A stretch of DNA of 23,492 nucleotides from Chara braunii (taxonomy: Eukaryota > Streptophyta > Charophyceae > Charales > Characeae), in NCBI GenBank assembly GCA_003427395.1, contig BFEA01000543.1, forward strand, positions 674,988-698,479. The letters run 5' to 3'. Under the pieces are notes generated by a model that saw only the letters and a program-made list of their open reading frames with translations, did no database searches and was not told where the DNA came from. Of this stretch, positions 16,395 through 23,492 are shown in pieces (positions within the stretch are counted from its first letter, which is position 1; every line of letters starts with the position of its first letter). The position numbers were made by a program, and so were the translations under genes.

Positions 16395-18310
16395 AAACAA
16401 TTGCTTTTCAAAATTTCGATGAAAAAAAAAAAAAAGTGACGAGGCCATGACAAGGAGGATGAGAGATGGAGGACAAAGAGGAGAAGGTGAGGAGAGACGG
16501 AGGAGGAGAGATCGAGGAGGAGAGATCGAGGAGGACAAGGACGAGAGATGGAGGGTGAGAGATGGAGGGTGAGAGATGGAGGAGGAGACACGATTGCAGT
16601 TTGGAGTTTTAATGAAGGGAAAAAAAAGTGGCAAGGCCATGACAAGGAGGAGATGGGATGGAGGAGGAAGAGGAGGAAGAGGAGGAGATGGAGGAGGGGA
16701 GGAGAGATGGAGGAGAGGAGCGATGGAAGAGGAGAGGTGGAGGAGGGAAGATGAACGAGGAGGGATGGAGGAGTAGGAAACAAGGAGGAGATACCGTCGT
16801 AGTTCGAATTTCGAGGTTTCATTAAAAAAGAAAAAAACAAAGTAACGAGGCTGAGACAAGGACGAGATGAGATGGAGGAGGAGAGATGGGGGAGGAGAGA
16901 TGATGGAGGAAGAGGAGGAGATGGAGGAGAAGAGATGGAGGAGGAGAGGAGGACATGGAGGAGAGGAGTGATGGAAGAGGAGAGGTGGAGGAGGAAAGAT
17001 GAACGAGGAGGGATGGAGGAGGAGGAGGAGGAGGTAACAAGGAGGAGATACCGTCATAGTTCAAATTTCGAAGTTTCATTAAAAAAGAAAAAAACAAAGT
17101 GACCAGGCCGGATGAGATGAGATGGAGGAGGAGAGATGGGGGAGGAGAGATGACGGAGGAAGAGGAGGAGATGGGGGAGAAGAGATGGAGGAGGAGAGGA
17201 GGACAACGATATGACAGGGAGGAGGAGATAGCATCGAAGTTCGAAGTTTCCATGAAAAAAAACGAAGGGACAAGGCCGTGACAAGGAGGAGGAGAATGGA
17301 GGGAAAGAGGAGAGAGGAGAGAAGGAAGAGGAGGAGGAAGACGACGATGACATGACAAAGGGAAGGAGATACCAAGTTCGAAGTTTCCACCCAAAAAAAA
17401 AAAGTGATGAGGCCGTGGCAAGGAGGGTGAGAGGTGAAGGAGGAGAGATTGAGGAGGAAAGATGGACGAGGAGAGATGGAGGAGGTGGACGAGGAGAGAC
17501 TCCATCAAAAAAAAAGTGACGAGGCCATGAGGAGGGTGGAAAAAAACAAAGTGATGAGGCCGTGACAGGGAGGAGACGAGATGGAGAAGGAGAGATGGGG
17601 GAGGAGAGATGGAGGAGGAAGAGAAGGAGATGGAGGAGGAGAAGAGTAGGAGGAGGAGGATGCTGACGACATGACAAGGAGGAGATACCATCAAAGTCCG
17701 AAGCTCCCAAAAAAAAAAAAAAAAGTGACAAGGCCGTGACAAGGAGGAGAGATGGAGAAGGAGGAGATGAGGAGGACGCAGACATCACAAGGAGGAGATG
17801 CCATCACATACTTCTAAGTTTCCATGAAAAAAAAAGCGACGAGCCCGTGACAACCTGGACGACTGATGGAGTAGGGAAGATGGACAAGGAGGTGTGAAAG
17901 AGGATGAGGAGGAGAGGAGGAGGAAGAAGAGGAGAATGTGATAAGTAGAGATACCGTCGCAGCTCAAAGTTTACATAAAGAAGGTGACGAGACCTTGAGA
18001 AGGAGGGATAGAGGAGGAGGGCGAGAAGGAGGAGGACAGGTGGAGATGAGGAGGAGATATGGGGAAAGAGGAGGGGAGGTGACAGGGAGTAGCAGGTCAC
18101 AAGGAGGAGGAGGCAGTCACAAGGACATACCATCAAAGCTCCGAGTTCCCAAACTACGCCATGACAAGGAGGAGGAGAGATGGGGGACGAGGAGGAGGAG
18201 GAGGAGAAGAGGAGGGGGAGGAGAGGAGGAGGAGGGGGAAGATGTGGAGGAGCAGGGGGAGGAGGAGGAGGAGGAGGACGTGAGTTCGAGGGAGGGAAGG
18301 AGGGCGATGG
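16395..18310. repeat. Purine-rich tandem array with A-tract/GTGACGAGGCC spacers (~12 units)
   Basis: On the + strand, GGAGGAGAGATGG-type blocks alternate with a recurrent spacer. The spacer comprises GGAGATACCRTC, then AGTTCGAAGTTTCCAT, then an A-tract of 7-16, then AAGTGACGAGGCCGTGACAA. The GTGAC...GAGGCC landmark recurs near 16434, 16627, 16843, 17097, 17271, 17403, 17514, 17549, 17724, 17835, 17985 and 18157, giving periods of about 110 to 250 bp. Purine content on this strand is extreme throughout. The long - strand Ser/Pro/Leu frames and + strand Gly/Glu/Arg frames are translations of the array, because they appear in several frames at once and stop at unit boundaries. Confidence 0.88.
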
Positions 18311-18355
18311 AAGTAGGTGCTGGTCGTGGCTCCGGAGCTTGTTGATGGTGGGCAT

Positions 18356-18790
18356 CGGAGGGGGAGATCGGCGCTGCTCACGAGGAAGACAAAGGCGGTG
18401 GAGGACGGTGGCGCTGCTTCCTTAATCTGGGAACTGGAGGTGGGCCTGCAGCAACAACAAAGCAAAGAAATGCCTCCACCCAAGCACTCCTATGTCTTTC
18501 CCACCCGATGGATAGCAGAGAAATGAATCCGAATTCATTTCGGGCCGCGCTTGAGTGCAGCCCGTTAAAAAACAATTCAGGCGCTGAATCGTTTTTTGCT
18601 GTTGGGGGGGGGGGTAGCGACGAAAAGACACCTGCCGTTTTGTTTTTTTTGGGGGGGTGGGCCTGGGGTCTTGTACGGCATGCAGGTGGTGTGCCTCACA
18701 GTTCGGGTGGGCGTGTGCGCCAACAGTCCACGATTTAGCGCACGACGTGCACTTGCCTGTACGGTCAATAGTATTTAACGTACTTGCTAT
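18356..18790. other. No gene seen; G-rich patches
   Basis: Contains GGGGGGGGGGG near 18604-18614, TTTTTTTTGGGGGGG near 18642-18656 and a GC-rich end with the CTGTACGGTCAATAGTATT phrase (18757-18775). Open frames are short, overlapping and without domains. Confidence 0.4.
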
Positions 18791-18797
18791 GATCCTA

Positions 18798-18902
18798 CCG
18801 TCTTCACCCAAATAGAACGCCCGGTCATTATCACTGTATCTAGACTGAAAGTTGTACCAAATACATCTATAATGAACGGGTGTTCTATTCGGGTGAAGAT
18901 GC
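18798..18902. mobile_element. 105-bp-class MITE, TA-flanked
   Basis: The left arm CCGTCTTCACCCAAATAGAA then CGCCCGGTCATTATC pairs with ATAATGAACGGGTG and TTCTATTCGGGTGAAGATGC. TA lies on both sides (18796-18797 and 18903-18904). It is highly similar to 4990-5093, including the loop phrase CTGAAAGTTGT. It sits 32 bp outside the end of the retrotransposon LTR. Confidence 0.85.
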
Positions 18903-18934
18903 TAGTTCCACTGTTCAAGTCATGATGTTATATG

Positions 18935-19841
18935 TGTGGCAAGTACCTGTGAAATCATACTCGACTTATTCACACTTCATCATGCTTGCAAACAGCGATA
19001 CAGCGAACTGGCGACATGCGCCCACACAGTACTCAAAGATATCGTAACCAGATATGAGTTCTCTTCCAACTGGCTATGGCGACTGTGCGNCCATACAACT
19101 CACTGTTCACACTCGAGATCACCCTGGATGTCCCACACGCAACGCTCAATGTTCATACACAACACACACACACACTAGGCTATGGCTATGGCAGCGCTAG
19201 CTGCCACTACCCTATCGCTACACTACACTTCTCTGCCCACTTTGTCTTCGGGCACACTGCAGACCTCCTCGCACAAGCTGCTGAGGCTGCGCTTCCGCAT
19301 GGCATCCGAATGAATGAATGGCTGGACGCAGCCTCTTGATTTATACTTCTGCGCTGCGTTGGTCTGCCCTCTACCCCTTGGCCCATGATGTGCACAGTCC
19401 CAGACGGTACTTGCTTGACTGGACCGGACTGGGCTACCTGGGACTGCTGACTGGGCTAGGTGGACTACCACCACTTGACCACTTGCCTCTGCTAAACACA
19501 GGCCAACTCCGAAAGGTCAGTTCTAGAAACCTCTACGTTGGCCCTTCGGTACTGTAGCAGCTACGACTGTGCCCTCTCAGGTAAGTANCAGCTACGACCT
19601 TGACTCCTCAAGCAGCCTACAGCTACCACTTCGGAACTGTCTAGACTCCTAATCTATAGGTCTACAGTTCGATTCCCTTCTACCCTGTGACCTACGACAA
19701 ATTGCCTACCACTGGCGTTCCTACAGGTCGCAGGTTCAAGCCTACGGGTTGACACTGATACTGTACACAGGTAAGACGGGGATCTAGGGATCGAGCCCTG
19801 GGATCTGCATTTGCTACCGCAAACTGCTGAATACCGTTTCA
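18935..19841 (-). repeat. 3' LTR of the retrotransposon (about 907 bp)
   Basis: On the - strand it begins TGAAACGGTATTCA immediately after the polypurine tract and ends near TTGCCACA. It is homologous along its length to the + strand solo LTR at 1669-2678. The 3' end is placed by where that similarity stops, so it could move a few bases. It carries a short CA tract and two Ns. Confidence 0.83.
19339..19345 (-). promoter_or_regulatory. Putative LTR TATA box
   Basis: TATAAAT in the context GAAGTATAAATC on the - strand, roughly mid-LTR, where the U3/R promoter of Gypsy elements usually lies. The solo LTR has TGTAAAT at the equivalent place. Confidence 0.45.
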
Positions 19842-19849
19842 CTCCCGCC
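19842..19849 (-). other. Polypurine tract
   Basis: GGCGGGAG directly before the TG of the 3' LTR on the - strand. This is where plus-strand DNA synthesis is primed in LTR retrotransposons. The tract is short. Confidence 0.6.
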
Positions 19850-19879
19850 GGCCTAAATTCGAGGTCCTCCGAGAAAATT

Positions 19880-20752
19880 TCAGTTCAAGGCAGGACCTTT
19901 ACCTTTCTGCTGTCTTTCGTAAGCCCGGACTATATCGGGAGCTGTCTCTAGAAGTTCAGATCTTGTAAACCAGCGGTCGTCTTCCGGTTCCTGATAACTA
20001 AAATGAACCTTGTATTGTTTCTGCGGACGACCCCTACCTCCAGTTCTGAAGACATCTTCAGCCACTATACCATCTATGTCATATCTTCCATCCATATCAG
20101 GTGGGATCATCGATCTACGGGAGGGAAACTGATCACGTGTTTGACAAGGTAGCAGCTTCGATGCGTGGAAAACTGGATACGTGTGGAGGTGTGCTGGTAG
20201 TTCTATTGTATAGGATGGTCCATCTTCGCCGCCCTTGACTTCCAGAACAGGCCACGGTCCTCTATATGTGGGCAGTAACTTCTGCGAGATGTTCTCCTCA
20301 GGTGTAAACTCTTTAGAACTGACCCAGACTAAGTCGCCTACTTGAAACTGTGAAGGGCGACGATGTTTGTTTGCTTGTTCTATCATCCTATGCTGGGCTT
20401 TCCTGAGGTTTTCTACAACGGTAGCTAGTTCTCTCTCGTGCTGAACAGCAAACTCCCGGGTCCCAGGCGGCAATCTGTAAATCTGATCCCGGTCGAGTCC
20501 CTCAATGGGTCTGCGCGGTCTAAAGGACTTGTGCAGTTCGTTGGGAGTGCGACATGTAGACAGATGCACGCTATTATTGTACGCACTAGCTACTTTGGGC
20601 AACATCTCATCCCAGTTAATCTGATCCGGCCTAATATACATGCGCAGAACTTGCTGTAGGATCTTGTTCATTTGCTCCGTCTGACCGTTAGTCTCTGGAT
20701 GATGGCCGGACGACATTAACAACTTGGATCCATACACTCCCATGAGTTCTTG
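19880..20752 (-). pseudogene. Integrase C-terminal part with chromodomain-like tail
   Basis: This is the same frame as the integrase core upstream but separated from it by TAG (20753-20755). It starts QELMGVYGSKLLMSSGHHPE and includes QTEQMN, whose Glu is the third catalytic residue, 36 residues after the second Asp if the stop codon is counted as one residue (D,D35E). A GPY/F-type region follows (LVWVSSKEF, YRGPWPVLEVKG, HLHTYPVFHASKL). The last 70 residues (YDIDGIVAEDVF, QYKVHFSYQEPEDDRWF) resemble the chromodomain of chromoviruses, which steers insertion to particular chromatin. The phrase GRGRPQKQYKVHF with an aromatic cage-like Y and W supports this, though the match is remote. The stop at 19880-19882 is the normal end. 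Confidence 0.9.
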
Positions 20753-21533
20753 CTAGTTCTGGTTGGTGAAACGACTATCTCTATCACTAACTATTGACAG
20801 CGGGATTCCGTTCTCACTAACCCAACAGTCNAAGAACCTCTGTATGACTAAATCAGTACGCGCCTCTGAAGGCAAAGGAAAAAAAACTGCGTACTTGCTG
20901 AAGCGGTCAACTATGACCATGACTTGGCTCTTGCCATGCCTGCTCTTGACTTGAGTGTCCATGAAATCTACTGACACTGAGTCTCCCGGTTGATCCGGAA
21001 TGGGCAAGGGTCTGAGAAGACCTAGCGGGGCGCGCGTAGAACTCTTATTACGCTGGCAGACTTTGCAACTGCGAACATACTCTANGCAGTCATTCTTCAT
21101 CCCTGGCCAGGTATACGTACGCATAAGATTGGCTAAAGTCTTTTGCCNACCAAAATGACCCTCTGTGTCATGGCATTCGCCCAGAATCAGACTACGAATC
21201 TCTTCGCTATTGGGGATGCACAGGCGGTCAGACACATTAGTCTTCTCAAAAAGCAACCCTTCGGTAGTGCGGTAATTCGGTTCAGTCTCTGGGGCCTCCT
21301 TGACTTTCTTAAGGAGCTCACTATAGATAGGGTCGTGCGAGTAAGCTTCTCTAACCTTCTGCTGCAGGTCCTTCCCTATATCGAGGTAATGTACTACTGC
21401 CCCAAAGTAATCCGCTCTCCTACTCAGAGCATTCGCGACTACGTTGTACTTCCCTTTGACAGGCTCGAGCTCAAAGTCATACTGATCTATCTCTGCGGCC
21501 CACCTAGTAAGCTTAGGTGTCATCTTGGCCTGG
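20753..21533 (-). pseudogene. RNase H end, integrase zinc finger and core (interrupted)
   Basis: After the RNase H break the frame reads QAKMTPKLTRWAAEIDQYDF and NVVANALSRR, the standard Gypsy linker. The zinc-binding HHCC motif is present (His-x4-His, then CKVC). The core follows, with the first Asp in SVSVDFMD and the second in IVSDRDSRF. Directly after SRFTNQN there is an in-frame TAG where the family normally has an aromatic residue, probably a TGG to TAG change. Three Ns (20831, 21085 and 21148) each make one residue unknown. The product would lack the catalytic Glu. Confidence 0.92.
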
Positions 21534-22796
21534 GTCCGAATAGACTTTGAAGTGCCTCCCAAGCAAGTAGTGCTTCCAGTGGTCTAATGCTTGTCTGAGA
21601 GCGTAGAGTTCCCTCTCATAGGTAGATGTCGCAACNTTCTCTGAAGGCATCCTAGCGGACATGAACTCTACGGGTCTATAGCCATTGCCATCGTCTTGCT
21701 GTAACACTGCGCCTATGCCGTACTGGCTAGCATCCGTAGTAACAACAAAAGGCAAGGACGGATCGACGACCTTAAGGACCGGATACTCTATCAACGCCTG
21801 CTTTAGCTTCATCATGGCGGACGTGCAGTCCTTGTCCCACTTCCAGATTGTCTCTTTTCTCAGCAATCTGCGAAGGGGCGCAGCGATGGTGGAGAAGTTC
21901 CTTACGAACTTCCTGTAGTAATTCGCTAAGCCCAGGAACGAGCGCAACTCTGTCAGCGTNCGTGGCGTGGGCCAATCTCTAATCGCTGCGATCTTGCTAT
22001 CTTCTGGCTTAACGCCGTCTCCGTCTAAGACGTGGCCTAGATACAAAACTTGGGTCTTCGCCCAATCACACTTCTTTGCATTGATCTTGAAGTTAGCTTC
22101 TCTCAGCTTCTTCAAGACTTGCCTGAGGTGACCCTGATGCTCTTTGAGGGTCCGGCTAAACACTAGGATGTCATCTAGATAAACTACAACGAATCTGTCT
22201 AACCACGGCCTAAACAAATCATTCATACACCGCTGAAAAGTTGCTGGCGCATTGGTTAGTCCAAAGGGCATCACTATAAACTCATAATGCCCGTACCTAG
22301 TCCGGAAGGTTGTCTTATACTGATCATCAGGGTGTACCTCTATCTGATGATATTCGGACTGTAAGTCTATTTTAGAGAAATACTTAGCCCCCTGCACTCG
22401 ATCTAAAAGATCGTCTATCCTTGGCAGTGGCTCAGCATTCTTCACTGTAATCGCATTCAGACCCCTATAGTCTATGCACATTCTCAGCTCTCCCTCTTTC
22501 TTAGGAACAAAGAGGACAGGTGCTCCGAAAGGAGACGAACTGGGCCTAATCCAACCCTTCTCGAGGAGCTCGTCTAACTGCTTGCGAAGTTCCTCTAACT
22601 CCCATGGGGACATCCTGTATACGGCGCCCTTAGGAGTTCTACTGCCAGGCTCTATCTCAATGCGGTGCTGGATGGGCCGCGGTACTACTTCTATCGGCGG
22701 CTCGGTTAGATCCTTGAACTCTTCCAGCAGTTTGGCAATCGCAGGGTCCATCGGTTTCTCCTCCATAGGCTCAGTGACTCCTAACATAGGCAACAA
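21513..22796 (-). pseudogene. Reverse transcriptase and RNase H segment
   Basis: A frame of 427 codons. RT landmarks are GAPVLFVPKK (about residues 91-100), MCIDYRGLN, KIDLQSEYHQI with the first catalytic Asp, MPFGLTNAPATFQ, and YLDDILVFS (206-214) with the Asp pair. The connection follows (SFLGLANYYRKFV). RNase H begins at TTDASQYGIGAVL with the Asp, then YERE with the Glu, and reaches YSD at 21542-21534. Just after that the frame shifts by an apparent small deletion, and the remaining residues before the stop are out of frame. The start at 22796 is only where the frame opens. The true upstream junction is the protease frame. One N each at 21636 and 21960. Confidence 0.95.
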
Positions 22797-23492
22797 AGAC
22801 CTGTTCCTCCAATCCCTCCTTCACCAGTCTGGCGAACACGGGGGCACTAAGGCAGCAATGCGCCAAGGAATTCTCTACCCCTGACACATGGAACAGGCGG
22901 GCAATCTTCGCCTCGCCTGACGAAGTAGGGAGCCTACACTCGTGCTCCTTCAGATGGAGCATTGCCTCGGCTGCCTCTCCCCAATCCATTCCCAACACAA
23001 TATCAAACGGGAGGCTGTCTTCTACGAGGAGAGTCAGGGAGTGGAGGACTTTCTCCACTTTCCCATCTTTCTCTAGGCGGAAATACGCCTGGACTCCCTC
23101 TACATAATCCTCTACAACCATGGTACGATTGTCCGCGAGGATACTAACTATGGGGTCTGTCAGTTTTTGGACTTTAAGTCCCAGCTTCAACTTTTGCAGC
23201 GCTTTCCTACTAATATAGCTGCGGGTGGCCCCTGAGTCTACTAGGGCCCCTACTCTACCTCTAAAAATCTCTGTATCTAACAAAATCAGCTGCCCTTTAT
23301 TCTCCTTCTTCATCTTGGCCCAGGCGGGCATCCTCTCTTTCAATTCTTCGGCCACGCCTGTGAGGGAGGTGTCTAGCGAAACTCTAACACAAGCAGTTTC
23401 GGGACAGCTATCTAGACACCGGCCTGCAACCTCTGCCATAGGCACATGTGGTGTGGGAGTCTCCTGCCGGCTAGCGCTATGTTCCCCACATG
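22771..23492 (-). pseudogene. Retropepsin-like aspartic protease segment, extends beyond the window
   Basis: The frame is open from the window edge at 23492 to the stop at 22771-22773, so its start (and gag) lies outside. The catalytic motif is ALVDSGATRSYIS (Asp-Ser-Gly), and FDIVLGMDWG provides the second conserved protease landmark. It releases mature proteins from Gag-Pol in related elements. The frame ends ...FVAYVRSH just where RT should continue, while RT is read in another frame from about 22796. Related elements usually encode protease and RT in one frame, so this is probably a small indel. A programmed shift is less likely. Confidence 0.9.

Larger units (their letters stand above)
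18935..23492 (-). mobile_element. Ty3/Gypsy chromovirus-type LTR retrotransposon, 3' part, defective
   Basis: In - strand order the element has protease, reverse transcriptase, RNase H, integrase (zinc finger and D,D35E core), GPY/F-like segment, chromodomain-like tail, polypurine tract GGCGGGAG (19842-19849) and 3' LTR. This order, with integrase after RNase H, defines Ty3/Gypsy. Gag, primer-binding site and 5' LTR are beyond 23492. The coding region is interrupted by a frame change near 22775-22800, a frameshift near 21533 and a TAG at 20753-20755, so this copy cannot make an intact Pol. Six single Ns lie in it (19090, 19588, 20831, 21085, 21148 and 21636) plus one at 21960, probably multi-copy assembly ambiguities. 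Confidence 0.95.

Noticed and set aside
16374-18355. Long - strand frames rich in Ser, Pro, Leu and + strand frames rich in Gly, Glu, Arg
   Set aside because: They are translations of the purine-rich tandem array. They occur in several frames at once, have no domain and change frame with the repeat units.
1-23492. CRISPR array, bacterial operon or defence system
   Set aside because: No regular spacer-repeat structure, no Shine-Dalgarno-led gene cluster. Splice-site-bounded exons and LTR elements show eukaryotic nuclear DNA.

Overview
This is nuclear DNA of a plant-lineage eukaryote. The main evidence is five short exons of a plant-like condensin subunit SMC2 on the + strand, separated by introns of 2.1 to 3.1 kb. 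Telomere-like CCCTAAA runs, a U6 retropseudogene with a plant-type 5' end, tRNA-derived SINE-like elements and a chromodomain Ty3/Gypsy retrotransposon agree with this. The long introns packed with repeats would suit a charophyte alga such as Chara, but that last step is an impression and not a demonstration. No bacterial operon, CRISPR array or complete intron-less gene was seen.

Layout. Positions 1-880 hold a probable single exon on the - strand (349-697) encoding two tandem Cys/His modules with RING-finger-like spacing, bounded by a TA microsatellite. Positions 880-3470 are repeat-derived: a small TAA-flanked inverted-repeat element, two tRNA-derived SINE-like pieces, a 1.0-kb solo LTR (1669-2678) and a U6 snRNA retropseudogene (3351-3428) with A-rich tail and target-site duplication. 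From 3668 to 14870 lies the middle part of SMC2: exons 3668-3759, 6889-6985, 9561-9677, 12367-12585 and 14730-14870. They join in one frame to 222 codons covering the end of the hinge and the start of the second coiled-coil arm. The preceding and following exons were not found and presumably lie outside the window.

The SMC2 introns contain miniature inverted-repeat elements, including a family with CCGTCTTC termini and TA target sites: three copies of about 105 bp and one 845-bp relative. They also contain GA microsatellites with one 40-N assembly gap, and a tandem duplication at 13099-13609. After the last exon come telomere-like repeats, a GC-rich inverted repeat and a 1.9-kb purine-rich array with A-tract spacers (16395-18310).

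The right end (18935-23492) is the 3' part of a Ty3/Gypsy chromovirus-type retrotransposon on the - strand. Protease, reverse transcriptase/RNase H, integrase and a chromodomain-like tail are followed by a polypurine tract and the 3' LTR. It carries at least three disabling lesions: a frame change between protease and RT, a frameshift in RNase H and a nonsense codon in the integrase core. Its gag and 5' LTR lie beyond the window. Its LTR is homologous to the solo LTR at 1669-2678, in opposite orientation.

Most large open frames elsewhere are translations of low-complexity or repeat DNA. The only host genes supported are SMC2 and, less surely, the RING-like exon.
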